A DNA stretch of 64,000 bases, taken from Streptomyces sp. 378 (GTDB lineage Bacteria; Actinomycetota; Actinomycetes; Streptomycetales; Streptomycetaceae). Positions 23,890-32,261 of the stretch are shown one piece after another. Position numbers and translations under genes: made by a program. The DNA is taken from the NCBI RefSeq assembly GCF_030124145.1, contig NZ_JASKMS010000013.1, forward strand, positions 62,001-126,000, given 5' to 3'. How positions within the stretch are numbered: the stretch's first letter is position 1; each line of letters opens with the position of its first letter. The notes under the pieces were generated by a model that had not been told where the DNA came from, did not search any database, and saw nothing but the letters and a program-made list of their open reading frames with translations.

Positions 23890-24495
23890 ATGTTCGACTT
23901 CGCCGTCTTCGGCTCCCTCTTCCTGACCCTCTTCGTGATCATGGATCCCCCGGGGATCACACCGATCTTCCTCGCGCTCACCGCCGGCCGGCCCGGCAAG
24001 GTGCAGAAGCGGATGGCCTTCCAGGCCGTCTGTGTCGCGGGCGGCGTGATCACCGTGTTCGGGCTTCTCGGGCACCAGATCCTGAACTACCTGCACGTGT
24101 CCGTGCCCGCGCTGATGATCGCGGGCGGTCTGCTGCTCCTGCTGATCGCGCTGGACCTGCTCACCGGCAAGACCGACGAACCGAAGCAGACCAAGGACGT
24201 CAACGTCGCCCTCGTGCCGCTGGGCATGCCGCTGCTGGCGGGGCCCGGGGCGATCGTGTCGGTCATCCTCGCCGTGCAGAAGGCCCACAGCGTCACCACC
24301 CAGGTGTCGGTGTGGGCGGCGATCCTCGCCATCCATGTCGTGCTGTGGATGGTGATGCGCTACTCACTGGTGATCATCCGGATCATCAAGGACGGCGGAG
24401 TGGTACTGGTGACCCGGCTCGCGGGCATGATGCTCTCCGCCATCGCCGTGCAGCAGATCATCAACGGCGTCACGCAGGTGATCCAGGGGAGCTGA
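23890..24495 (+). CDS. MarC-family integral membrane protein
   Basis: Encodes 201 aa with six hydrophobic helices. MDPPGITPIFLALTAG near the N-terminus and PLGMPLLAGPGAIVSVIL in the middle are family signatures. MarC proteins are of unknown function despite an early link to multiple antibiotic resistance. ATG 23890 is preceded by a weak AAGG. It follows the PHP gene by 135 bp and may share its transcript. Confidence 0.88.
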   Translation: MFDFAVFGSLFLTLFVIMDPPGITPIFLALTAGRPGKVQKRMAFQAVCVAGGVITVFGLLGHQILNYLHVSVPALMIAGGLLLLLIALDLLTGKTDEPKQTKDVNVALVPLGMPLLAGPGAIVSVILAVQKAHSVTTQVSVWAAILAIHVVLWMVMRYSLVIIRIIKDGGVVLVTRLAGMMLSAIAVQQIINGVTQVIQGS

Positions 24496-24522
24496 GGGGC
24501 CGGGTCGGGCCTGGAGAGAGGG

Positions 24523-24901
24523 TCAGGACGCCGCGGATCCGTCTTGCCGGGCGGCGTCAGGGGCGGTGCCACAGTCGCCCGGGTCCCCCTGCGGCGTGAC
24601 GGCCGCGAGCTGCCGCATCGCGGGTCCATGACCTCGCGGTGGATGTCCGCCACGACCGCCGAGGGCGACAGGCCGCCCCGGCCGAGGCTCCGGTCGGCGC
24701 GGACGGCGAACGTACGGGGAGTCGGGGAACCGCCCGCCGACCGCCGGGCGGCCTCGACCGGCTCGTGCTCGGTTGCGGAGTCCTCGACATGCCGGGCGGC
24801 CTCGACCGGCTCGCGCTCGGCGGCGGAGTCCTCGTCACGCCGGGCGGCTCGTCGGCGGCCTGCCCGTGCAGTTCCGTGTGCGACCGGTCCGTCACCGACA
24901 T
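24523..24901 (-). pseudogene. Frameshifted remnant of small gene
   Basis: Three minus-strand frames each look coding in part. ATG 24901, after GGTGGAGC, opens MSVTDRSHTELHGQAADEP. The second frame then reads RRDEDSAAEREPVEAARHVE through PSAVVADIHREVMDP. The third ends with AMRQLAAVTPQGDPGDCGTA to a TGA at 24523. Joining them needs two frameshifts, so this is either a decayed gene or an assembly error. A roughly 54-bp tandem duplication lies at 24720-24850. Family unknown. Confidence 0.3.
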
Positions 24902-25035
24902 GCTCCACCGTCCTGTCCTGGCTCGCGCCGTGCCCCCAGCCCATACGCCCCCGGTCTCGCCGAGGTCCGCGACAGCGAAGCCCCCGCACGGCCGATGCCG
25001 GGCGGGGGCTGCGAAGTGTGGGAGAGCTGCGCGCC

Positions 25036-25188
25036 TTATGAGGCCGTGGTCTCGGCCGGGCGGATCCAGAGGCGCTGCCCTATGGCGGCCGCCTGCTGAA
25101 CGATGCGGTTGACGGAGGCGGCGTCCACGACGGTCGTGTCCACAGGTGTGCCGTCGACGTCGTCGAGTCGCATGATTTCGAAGCGCAA
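25036..25188 (-). CDS. Small conserved protein, 50 aa, TTG start
   Basis: Encodes LRFEIMRLDDVDGTPVD onward, ending WIRPAETTAS. The core DAASVNRIVQQAAAIGQRLW looks like a folded small domain and I recall near-identical 50-residue proteins across Streptomyces. TTG 25188 is preceded by GGGAGAAG; the internal ATG at 25173 lacks one. Function unknown. It is isolated between the remnant at 24523-24901 and the divergent NYN gene. Confidence 0.7.
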   Translation of the reverse strand: MRFEIMRLDDVDGTPVDTTVVDAASVNRIVQQAAAIGQRLWIRPAETTAS

Positions 25189-25416
25189 GGGCTTCTCCCT
25201 TCGTCTGGTCATCCTCCTGAGGAGAACTACTCGGTGGTGCGGCCCACCGGACTCGGTGTCCGGTGTTCCGTATGGGTCAACAGAGAAGCGCGGGTCAAAC
25301 ATTCCCTACGCTAAGGAAATTTTTCGAACTGCTAATTACCGTGCCGTAAGAACGTGGTTACGGGACCGACCGGGACCGGTTGTGTTCGCAGCGTGACCGC
25401 CGGGACAATGGATGTG

Positions 25417-26310
25417 ATGAACGACGACCTCGCGGCCCTCCACGCCCGCATCGACCGCACCAACGAGCTGCTCCAGCGCATGCTCGCCGAGGTGGCGAAG
25501 ACGCCCTCGACCCACGCGATCTTCGTCGACGCCGGGTATCTGTACGCGGCCGCCGGACGCCTCGTCGCCGGCACGGAGGACCGCCGCGCCTTCGACCTCG
25601 ACGCCGAAGGTCTGATCGACGCGCTCATCGACAAGGCCCGCACGATCTTCGCGGACAGCCGGCTGCTGCGGGTCTACTGGTACGACGGCGCCCGGCGCCG
25701 CATCCACACGGGCGAGCAGCAGACCATCGCGGAACTGCCGGACGTCAAGGTGCGCCTGGGCAACCTCAACGCCAACAACCAGCAGAAGGGCGTCGACTCC
25801 CTCATCCGCTCCGACCTGGAGTCCCTCGCCCGGCACCGCGCCATCAGCGACGCGGCTCTGCTCGGCGGCGACGAGGACCTGGTGTCGGCGGTGGAGGCGG
25901 CCCAGGGGTACGGCGCCCGGGTCCACCTCTGGGGCATCGAGGCGCCGGAGGGCCGCAACCAGGCGGAGCCCCTCCTGTGGGAGGTCGACAGTCAGCGCAC
26001 CTTCGATCTCGACTTCTTCAAGCCGTACGTCTCCCGCCGCACGGCCCAGCTCCACGAGTCGGGCGCGGGCCGGCCCACCCGGGAGGACGTGCGGTTCGTG
26101 GGCGCGCAGATCGCCGCGAAGTGGCTCGCGGCACGCGGCCGGGACACTCTGGTCGAGCTGCTGCCCGGCCACCCTTACCTGCCCGGCTCGGTCGACCAGG
26201 ACCTGCTCGTGGAGGCGGAGGGCCTCCTGCAGTATTCGCTGCGCGGCCAGGCGGACCTGCGGCGAGCCCTGCGCGACGGCTTCTGGGAGCACTTGCGGAC
26301 GCAGTACTAG
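25417..26310 (+). CDS. NYN (PIN-like) domain nuclease
   Basis: Encodes 297 aa. The NYN core has AIFVDAGYLYAAAGRL (first Asp), RVYWYDGARRR, KGVDSLIRSDLESLARH and DAALLGGDEDLVSAVEAA (paired Asp), giving the acidic cluster of PIN-like RNases. Residues 200-297 form a helical C-domain. Likely an RNA-processing enzyme; target unknown. ATG 25417 has no ribosome site; GACAAT at 25404-25409 ends 7 nt before it, and TTGTGT lies 18 nt further upstream, fitting a leaderless promoter. ATG 25408 is an alternative. Confidence 0.82.
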   Translation: MNDDLAALHARIDRTNELLQRMLAEVAKTPSTHAIFVDAGYLYAAAGRLVAGTEDRRAFDLDAEGLIDALIDKARTIFADSRLLRVYWYDGARRRIHTGEQQTIAELPDVKVRLGNLNANNQQKGVDSLIRSDLESLARHRAISDAALLGGDEDLVSAVEAAQGYGARVHLWGIEAPEGRNQAEPLLWEVDSQRTFDLDFFKPYVSRRTAQLHESGAGRPTREDVRFVGAQIAAKWLAARGRDTLVELLPGHPYLPGSVDQDLLVEAEGLLQYSLRGQADLRRALRDGFWEHLRTQY

Positions 26311-26341
26311 GTCCTGTCCACGGAGGTGGGTGACGGGCGAC

Positions 26342-26425
26342 GCGAGGACCGGCTCGGAGCCGGACAGCCCTAGGCCGCGCTCCGTGCCCCGCCGGGCATT
26401 GGCGAGGACCGGCTCGGAGCCGGAC
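26342..26425. repeat. Duplicated hairpin repeat
   Basis: A 24-bp sequence occurs at 26342-26365 and again at 26402-26425; its core CCGGCTCGGAGCCGG is a palindrome, so each copy forms a hairpin. It sits between converging genes and probably stops transcription from both. Confidence 0.6.
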
Positions 26426-26432
26426 CGCACAC

Positions 26433-27305
26433 CTAGGCCGTTTCGATGCCGTCCCAGAAGGCCGCGAGGGCGTGGGCCGTCGGCAGGGGACGGTCGGCGT
26501 TGGGGGAGTGCTCCGCTCCCGTGACGACCGTGCGGTGCGCGTCCAGCCGCAGAGCCATGTCGTCGAGGATCGCCACCGGCCAGGTGTCGTCGTGCGCGCC
26601 CGACAGGACGTGGAACGGCAGCGGGACCGAGGCCAGTTCGGCGACGCGGTCCGGCTCGTTGCACAACTGGCGCCCGGTGGCCAGCAGTTGGGCAGGGCTG
26701 TGGCCCAGCCAGCGGCGGCGCAACTGCTCCTGGTCGCCGAGGCCGCGGGCGGGTCCCCCGACCTCCTCCGGCGGCCCCATGGCCCGGATGGCCTCCCACG
26801 CCTCGTCCATCGACAGCACGGCGAGCGCGTCCCGCAGCAGCTTCACGCGCTGCTGCTGGGAGACGGAGATCTCCGCCGGGCCGGACGAGACGAGGGTGAA
26901 CGAGAGGAAGGGCGAGTGGTCGAGCAGCACGGCCGCACGGGCGATCTGCCCGCCCAGCGAGTGCCCGACGAGATGCAGGGGCGCGCCGAGGGCCTCGGCC
27001 TGCGCGAGCACGTCCCGCGCCAGTTCCCGCTGCGCGTAGGCCGATTCGTCGTCCAGGGGACCGCCGGACTCGTGCTGCCCCCGCCCGTCCACGGCGACGA
27101 CCCGGTATCCCCGCTGTGCGAGCGGCTCGTGCAGCAGCCTGAAGTCCTCCTTGCTCCCGGTGAACCCGGGCAGCATCAGCACGGCTCCCCTGGCCTCCAC
27201 GCCCGCTGCCGGTGACGAGTCGACGACGGCGAACTCGCCGCGTGAGGTGCGCAGGCGGTAGGCGCGGGCGCCGGGGGGAGGAGGGAAAGCGGGGTGGCTC
27301 GTCAC
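26433..27305 (-). CDS. Alpha/beta hydrolase
   Basis: Encodes 290 aa. The fold is shown by LMLPGFTGSKEDF (oxyanion loop), VVAVDGRGQHES, and the nucleophile elbow LVGHSLGGQI (Ser). Later GAHDDTWPV carries a likely acid and TGAEHSPNADRP the His. It is cytosolic, with no signal peptide. Substrate unknown; related to non-heme peroxidase/thioesterase-type hydrolases. GTG 27305 lacks a ribosome site but a TACCCT box ends 6 nt upstream. Confidence 0.85.
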   Translation of the reverse strand: MTSHPAFPPPPGARAYRLRTSRGEFAVVDSSPAAGVEARGAVLMLPGFTGSKEDFRLLHEPLAQRGYRVVAVDGRGQHESGGPLDDESAYAQRELARDVLAQAEALGAPLHLVGHSLGGQIARAAVLLDHSPFLSFTLVSSGPAEISVSQQQRVKLLRDALAVLSMDEAWEAIRAMGPPEEVGGPARGLGDQEQLRRRWLGHSPAQLLATGRQLCNEPDRVAELASVPLPFHVLSGAHDDTWPVAILDDMALRLDAHRTVVTGAEHSPNADRPLPTAHALAAFWDGIETA

Positions 27306-27311
27306 GGGGCG

Positions 27312-27317
27312 AGGGTA
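27312..27317 (-). promoter_or_regulatory. -10 box of leaderless promoter (26433-27305 gene)
   Basis: TACCCT on the minus strand, 6 nt before the GTG start. Confidence 0.45.
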
Positions 27318-27353
27318 GCGGGTGGGGGACCGGCCCCGGGCCCTCGGGGAACG

Positions 27354-27393
27354 CCGACGGCCCGGCCCCCGTGCGAGAGGGCCGGGCCGTCGG
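27354..27393 (-). terminator. Strong hairpin after DEAD-box helicase gene
   Basis: CCGACGGCCCGGCCC pairs with GGGCCGGGCCGTCGG (15 bp) around a 10-nt loop, starting 10 nt past the helicase stop. Confidence 0.65.
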
Positions 27394-27402
27394 GGAGGGG
27401 TG

Positions 27403-30198
27403 TCAGCCCTCCGTGGGCTCCGCGGCGGCCGTGGCCTTGCGGGTGCGGCGGGCCCGGGGCTTCGCCTCCGCCGTGTCCTCCGAAACCGGGGCGGCCGCGG
27501 TCGCCTTGCGCGTGCGGCGCGGCTTGGCGGCGGTCTCCGGCTCCTGATCCGCCTGGGTGGGGATCTCGGCGACGGCAGGCGCGGTCTCTGCGGTCTTGCG
27601 GGTGCGGCGGCGCGGCGTGGCCGGCTCCGTGCCCTCGGCCGTGTCGACGGCGGTCTCGGCCGCTGCGGCGGTCTTCCGCGTGCGGCGCGGCTTGGCCTCC
27701 ACCGCCTCCGTCTCCACAGCGGCGGCAGCCGTCTTCCGCGCGCGCCGGGGCTTGGCCTCGGTCGCCTCGGCCGTGTCCATGCTCGCCTCCGCCTTGGCGG
27801 TGCTCGCCTTGCGCGTGCGGCGCGGCTTGGCGGCGGTCTCCGGCTCCTGATCCGCCTGGGTGGGGATCTCGGCGACGGCAGGCGCGGTCTCTGCGGTCTT
27901 GCGGGTGCGGCGGCGCGGCGTGGCCGGCTCCGTGCCCTCGGCCGTGTCGACGGCGGTCTCGGCCGCTGCGGCGGTCTTCCGCGTGCGGCGCGGCTTGGCC
28001 TCGACGGTCTCCGGCTCCTCCGCGGGGGCGGCGGTCTCGGCGGTCTTGCGGGTGCGGGGGCGCGGCGCGGCCTCGGTGGCTTCCACCGTGTCGACGGCGG
28101 ACTCCGCCGCCGTGGCCTTGCGCGTACGCCGGGGCTTCGCTTCGGCCGGCTCGACGGTGTCCTCCGCCGCCTCAGCGGTCTTGCGGGTGCGGCGGCGCGG
28201 CTTGGCCTCCGTGCCCTCGGCCGGGTCGACGACGGTCTCGGTCGCCTCGGCCATGTCGACGCCCGCCTCGGCCTTCGCGGCCGTCTTGCGGGTGCGGCGC
28301 GGCTTCGTCTCCGAAGGCTCCGGCGCGGACTCGGTGGTGCCCTCGGCCGTGTCGACCGCCGACTCGGCCGCGGACGCAGCCGTGGCCTTGCGAGTGCGGG
28401 TGCGGCGGCGCGGCGCGGCGGCCGCCTCGGGCGACGCGGCGTCCGTGGCTTCGGCGACGACCGTCGTCTCCGGGACCGACGGCGTCACCGCGGCCTCGGT
28501 CTCGACGGCCGACGTCTCCGACCGGCGCGTGCGGCGGCGACGTGACTTCGGGGTCGCCTCGGGCGCCTCAGCGGTCGTGCCCTCGGCCGACGCGACGGCG
28601 TCCACCGCCTGCTCGGACGCGGTGGCCTCGACCGCCGCGACCGGAGCCGGCTCGGACTGGGCCCCGCCGCGGGTGCGGCGACGGCGACGCGGGGTGCGAG
28701 GAGCCGTGACGGCATCCGCCTCGGCGGTGCCGCCGGTGGCCGCGGTCTCCGGCGCGGTGCCGCCGGCGGACTCGGGCGCCCCGTCCAGTACGGCCCCGCC
28801 GCGTGTACGGCGGCGGCGACGCGGCGTACGCGGCGACCGCTCGCGGTCGGCCGAGCGGGACTCGTCCCGGTCACCGCGGCCGGGACGGCCGCCGCGCCCG
28901 CGCGGCCCACGGCCGCCCGGCTCGCCCAGGTCCTCCAGCTCCTCCGCCTCCAATCCGGCGCGCGTACGCTCCGAGCGCGGCAGAACGCCCTTGGTGCCCT
29001 CGGGGATGCCGAGGTCGGTGTAGAAGTGCGGAGAGGTGGAGTACGTCTCCGGCGGGTCGCTGAAGCCCAGGTCCAGCGCCTTGTTGATCAGCTGCCAGCG
29101 CGGGATGTCGTCCCAGTCGACGAGCGTGATCGCCGTACCCTTCGCGCCCGCGCGGCCGGTCCGGCCGATGCGGTGCAGGTACGTCTTCTCCTCTTCCGGC
29201 GACTGGTAGTTGATGACGTGCGTGACGCCCTCGACGTCGATGCCGCGGGCGGCGACGTCGGTGCAGACGAGCACGTCCACCTTGCCGTTGCGGAAGGCGC
29301 GCAGGGCCTGCTCACGAGCGCCCTGGCCGAGGTCGCCATGGACGGCGCCGGAGGCGAAGCCGCGCTGCTTGAGCTGGTCGGCGAGGTCGGCCGCGGTGCG
29401 CTTGGTGCGGCAGAACACCATGACCAGTCCCCGGCCCTCGGCCTGGAGGATGCGCGAGACCATCTCGGGCTTGTCCATGTTGTGCGCGCGGTAGACGAAC
29501 TGCTTCGTGTTCGCGACCGTCGCGCCCGCGTCGTCCGGGGAGGTGGCGCTGATGTGCGTGGGCTGCGACATGTAGCGGCGGGCCAGGCCGATGACCGCGC
29601 CCGGCATGGTGGCCGAGAACAGCATCGTCTGACGCCGCACCGGAAGCATGTTGATGATCTTCTCGACGTCGGGCAGGAAGCCCAGGTCGAGCATCTCGTC
29701 GGCCTCGTCGAGGACCAGGCACTTCACATGCTTCAGGTTCAGCTTCTTCTGCCCGGCGAGGTCGAGCAGCCGGCCCGGGGTGCCGACGACCACGTCGATG
29801 CCCTTCTTCAGGGCCTCCACCTGGGGCTCGTAGGCCCGGCCGCCGTAGATGGCGAGGACGCGCACGTTGCGTGCCTTGCCCGCGGTCAGCAGATCGTTGG
29901 TGACCTGCGTGCACAGCTCGCGCGTGGGGACGACGACGAGTGCCTGCGGGGCGTCCGTGAGGTCCTCGGGCTTGGCGCGTCCGGCTTCCACGTCCGCGGG
30001 GACGGTGACGCGCTCGAGGAGCGGGAGGCCGAAGCCCAGCGTCTTGCCGGTGCCGGTCTTGGCCTGGCCGATGACGTCCGTGCCCGAGAGGGCGACCGGA
30101 AGGGTCATCTCCTGGATGGGGAAGGGGGTGATGATGCCGACGGCCTCAAGGGCTTCGGCGGTCTCGGGGAGGATTCCGAGCTCTCGGAACGTAGTCAG
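27403..30198 (-). CDS. DEAD-box RNA helicase with long basic repeat tail (CTG start)
   Basis: Encodes 931 aa. The helicase core (about 1-430) has the Q motif PFPIQEMTLPVALSG, AKTGTGKT, PTRELCTQ, GTPGRLLDL, DEADEM, SATMP, TDVAARGIDVEGV and HRIGRTGRAG. The remaining 500 residues are Arg/Lys/Ala/Glu-rich with many TRKTA/PRRRTRKT repeats, likely an RNA-binding or phase-separating tail. Such helicases (RhlE/CsdA type) aid ribosome assembly and RNA turnover, especially in the cold. The conserved start LTTFRELGILPETAEALEAV is preceded only by CTG at 30198 with GAAGAGG upstream. No ATG, GTG or TTG lies between it and the in-frame TGA upstream, so CTG is the probable start. The upstream leader is long. 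Confidence 0.9.
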   Translation of the reverse strand: MTTFRELGILPETAEALEAVGIITPFPIQEMTLPVALSGTDVIGQAKTGTGKTLGFGLPLLERVTVPADVEAGRAKPEDLTDAPQALVVVPTRELCTQVTNDLLTAGKARNVRVLAIYGGRAYEPQVEALKKGIDVVVGTPGRLLDLAGQKKLNLKHVKCLVLDEADEMLDLGFLPDVEKIINMLPVRRQTMLFSATMPGAVIGLARRYMSQPTHISATSPDDAGATVANTKQFVYRAHNMDKPEMVSRILQAEGRGLVMVFCRTKRTAADLADQLKQRGFASGAVHGDLGQGAREQALRAFRNGKVDVLVCTDVAARGIDVEGVTHVINYQSPEEEKTYLHRIGRTGRAGAKGTAITLVDWDDIPRWQLINKALDLGFSDPPETYSTSPHFYTDLGIPEGTKGVLPRSERTRAGLEAEELEDLGEPGGRGPRGRGGRPGRGDRDESRSADRERSPRTPRRRRRTRGGAVLDGAPESAGGTAPETAATGGTAEADAVTAPRTPRRRRRTRGGAQSEPAPVAAVEATASEQAVDAVASAEGTTAEAPEATPKSRRRRTRRSETSAVETEAAVTPSVPETTVVAEATDAASPEAAAAPRRRTRTRKATAASAAESAVDTAEGTTESAPEPSETKPRRTRKTAAKAEAGVDMAEATETVVDPAEGTEAKPRRRTRKTAEAAEDTVEPAEAKPRRTRKATAAESAVDTVEATEAAPRPRTRKTAETAAPAEEPETVEAKPRRTRKTAAAAETAVDTAEGTEPATPRRRTRKTAETAPAVAEIPTQADQEPETAAKPRRTRKASTAKAEASMDTAEATEAKPRRARKTAAAAVETEAVEAKPRRTRKTAAAAETAVDTAEGTEPATPRRRTRKTAETAPAVAEIPTQADQEPETAAKPRRTRKATAAAPVSEDTAEAKPRARRTRKATAAAEPTEG
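27501..28002 (-). repeat. 199-bp exact direct repeat inside helicase tail
   Basis: 27501-27699 and 27804-28002 read identically, offset by 303 bp (101 codons), so the duplication keeps frame. It encodes a segment with RTRKTAETAPAVAEIPTQAD. Exact identity implies a recent duplication or ongoing gene conversion. Confidence 0.75.
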
Positions 30199-30583
30199 GG
30201 TGCTGCCTCTTCTGTGTGGGCGGCGCGAGGCGAGCGCGGGGTCGTGTCAGACCGTGCCGGGGACGTCGGCTGCTTACGGGCGGGCCGAAAAGCACGGGAC
30301 CGCGCCGACGCTCTAGCGCTCGTGCCGCTGAGGGTGTCCCCCTCCGGGTCGCGTACGCACTGCGGCGGACGGCCGGGGAGGGCTGTCGGGTCGGAGCCGA
30401 TCGGGCCACCGACCGGGCATCCTCATACGTGCGGCCTGTCGAGGTACGTCAACGTACCAGCAGGCGCATTACCACCATACCCCGGAATCCCGCACATGTG
30501 ATGGCCGATTCGGTCACGTAGTCATCGCCACAGTGATTGACCAGGGCCTTACGCCGCCCGGTGGGCGGGCTATTGTGCGCTTC
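30199..30583. other. Divergent intergenic region of helicase and ferritin-like gene
   Basis: No gene seen. On the minus strand a promoter candidate (TTGACG 30447-30452, GTATGA 30423-30428) lies about 225 nt upstream of the helicase start, and a 16-bp palindrome (GGTACGT-CA-ACGTACC, 30443-30458) overlaps its -35. The plus-strand promoter of the ferritin-like gene is at the right edge. Confidence 0.5.
30571..30576 (+). promoter_or_regulatory. -10 box of leaderless promoter (ferritin-like gene)
   Basis: TATTGT ends 7 nt before the ATG at 30584. Confidence 0.45.
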
Positions 30584-31333
30584 ATGACGAGCTCTGACAA
30601 GCCTGAGAACGCCAAGGACACCGACGCCGCCGCACCCACCTCAGTCGCCGCCCGGGACTGGGCGACGGCCTCCGCCGACCCTCAGTACCGTGCCGCGGTC
30701 GTGGACCTGCTCGGCGCGCTCGCATACGGGGAGCTCGCGGCGTTCGAGCGGCTCGCGGAGGACGCCAAGCTGGCGCCGACGCTGGCGGACAAGGCGGCGC
30801 TGGCGAAGATGGCGTCGGCGGAGTTCCACCACTTCGAGAGGCTGCGCGACCGGCTGGCCGAGATCGGGGAGGAGCCGACGCGGGCGATGGAGCCGTTCGT
30901 CGCCGCGTACGACGGGTTCCACAAGCAGACGGCTCCTTCCGACTGGCTGGAGGGACTCGTCAAGGCCTACGTCGGCGACTCCATCGCCAGCGACTTCTAC
31001 CGGGAGGTCGCCGCCCGGCTGGACTCCGACTCCCGCAAGCTGGTGCTGGCCGTCCTCGACGACACGGGTCACGGCGGTTTCGCCGTGGAGAAGGTGCGGG
31101 CCGCGATCGACGCCGACCCGCGTGTGGGCGGACGGCTCGCGCTGTGGGCGCGGCGGCTGATGGGCGAGGCCCTGTCGCAGTCCCAGCGGGTGGTCGCCGA
31201 CCGGGACGCGCTGTCGACCATGCTGGTGGGCGGCGTCGCGGACGGCTTTGACCTCGCCGAGGTCGGAAAGATGTTCTCCCGGATCACCGAGGCCCACACC
31301 AAGCGGATGGCCGCGCTGGGGTTGGCCGCCTAG
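30584..31333 (+). CDS. Ferritin-like domain protein
   Basis: Encodes 249 aa, mostly helical. Glu/His pairs suited to a di-iron site are seen in LGALAYGELAAFERLAED and MASAEFHHFERLRDRLAEIG, then in DSIASDFYREVAARL. It resembles the ferritin-like tRNA hydroxylase-type/DUF family found next to rhlE in mycobacteria. Activity is not known. ATG 30584 is favoured over 30533 because of the adjacent TATTGT box. A short hairpin (GCCAGG/CCTGGC) follows the stop. Confidence 0.75.
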   Translation: MTSSDKPENAKDTDAAAPTSVAARDWATASADPQYRAAVVDLLGALAYGELAAFERLAEDAKLAPTLADKAALAKMASAEFHHFERLRDRLAEIGEEPTRAMEPFVAAYDGFHKQTAPSDWLEGLVKAYVGDSIASDFYREVAARLDSDSRKLVLAVLDDTGHGGFAVEKVRAAIDADPRVGGRLALWARRLMGEALSQSQRVVADRDALSTMLVGGVADGFDLAEVGKMFSRITEAHTKRMAALGLAA

Positions 31334-31402
31334 CCAGGGGGGACCTCCTGGCTCCCGCCGTCCGGCCGGGTCGTCATCGGCGCCGCCGCTCTCGGCGACC
31401 CC

Positions 31403-31672
31403 TCAGGCGGTCGCCGACCGGCGGCGCAGTCTTCCCGCGGGGCGCAGCAGCAGCGACAGCGAGGCCACCGAGACGATCACCGCGCCGAGCAGAACGATCA
31501 GCACGTGCCCGGCGTCCAGCGCGCTGTGCATGACGAAGGCCCCGAAGAGGGCGCCGGCGACACCGGTCGACAGGACCATGGAGCGGGCCGGAAGTCGGTG
31601 CGCCAAGCGGTGTGCGGCCGCCCATGCCAGAGCCAGGCCGAGAATCGCGGAGCTCAGCGCTTCCAGAAGCAT
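31403..31672 (-). CDS. Small membrane protein, 89 aa
   Basis: Three hydrophobic helices are visible (LEALSSAILGLALAWAAAH, MVLSTGVAGALFGAFVM, VLIVLLGAVIVSVASLSLLL) with a basic C-terminal tail (RPAGRLRRRS). No family recognised. ATG 31672 has GGGAGGGAC upstream, so it is likely a real gene. Converges on the ferritin-like gene. Confidence 0.68.
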   Translation of the reverse strand: MLLEALSSAILGLALAWAAAHRLAHRLPARSMVLSTGVAGALFGAFVMHSALDAGHVLIVLLGAVIVSVASLSLLLRPAGRLRRRSATA

Positions 31673-31898
31673 GTCGGGGTCCCTCCCACATGGCCGGCCT
31701 GCCCAAATCGGTCGTAGCCCGTCTTACCCCTGACCTGCGGAATCCAATCCACCCCTGGGGGCGGCTTGTGCTCCATCCGTGAAGGAACCGGTGTGCCGCA
31801 AGGAGAAGCGGAGGCTGTGCGGGAGGGGTGTCCGAGGGAAGGCAACGCAAACGGGGCGGGTCGGCCGACAGCCGTCCCGCCCCGTTTCGCGCATGCGC

Positions 31899-32126
31899 CT
31901 ACAGCGCTCCGAAGCCCACCTTGCGCGGGGCCGGCTCACCGATCTCGACGTACGCGAGACGGTCGGCCGGGACGAGGAGCTTGCGGCCGTGCTCGTCCAC
32001 GAGGCTCAGCAGCTGCGACTTCCCGGCCAGTGCCTCGGCGACCACGCGCTCGACCTCCTCGGCGGTCTGACCGCTCTCCAGAACGATCTCGCGGGGCGCG
32101 TGCTGCACGCCGATCTTGACCTCCAC
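31899..32126 (-). CDS. DUF3107 protein, 75 aa
   Basis: Reads VEVKIGVQHAPREIVLESGQ onward and ends APRKVGFGAL; the actinobacterial DUF3107 family (mycobacterial Rv3208A/TB9.4 as I recall) has this start and length. Function unknown. GTG 32126 has GGAGGG upstream. It lies 135 bp downstream of the TetR gene on the same strand, the pairing also seen in mycobacteria, so an operon is likely. Confidence 0.85.
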   Translation of the reverse strand: MEVKIGVQHAPREIVLESGQTAEEVERVVAEALAGKSQLLSLVDEHGRKLLVPADRLAYVEIGEPAPRKVGFGAL

Positions 32127-32261
32127 GGCTTTGTCCCTCCGACGGTCAGTGATGTGCGCGACCTTCCGCGCCGTACGCAGCACACATTAGCCCGGTGAGG
32201 GGACGTACATGCTCCGCCCGAGAACGCCACGAGCGAACATCGGGCGGGAACAAAGCGCCCG

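Noticed and set aside
30423..30458. Certain assignment of the helicase promoter
   Set aside because: The -10 (GTATGA) is poor, so it is kept only as a candidate within the intergenic entry.
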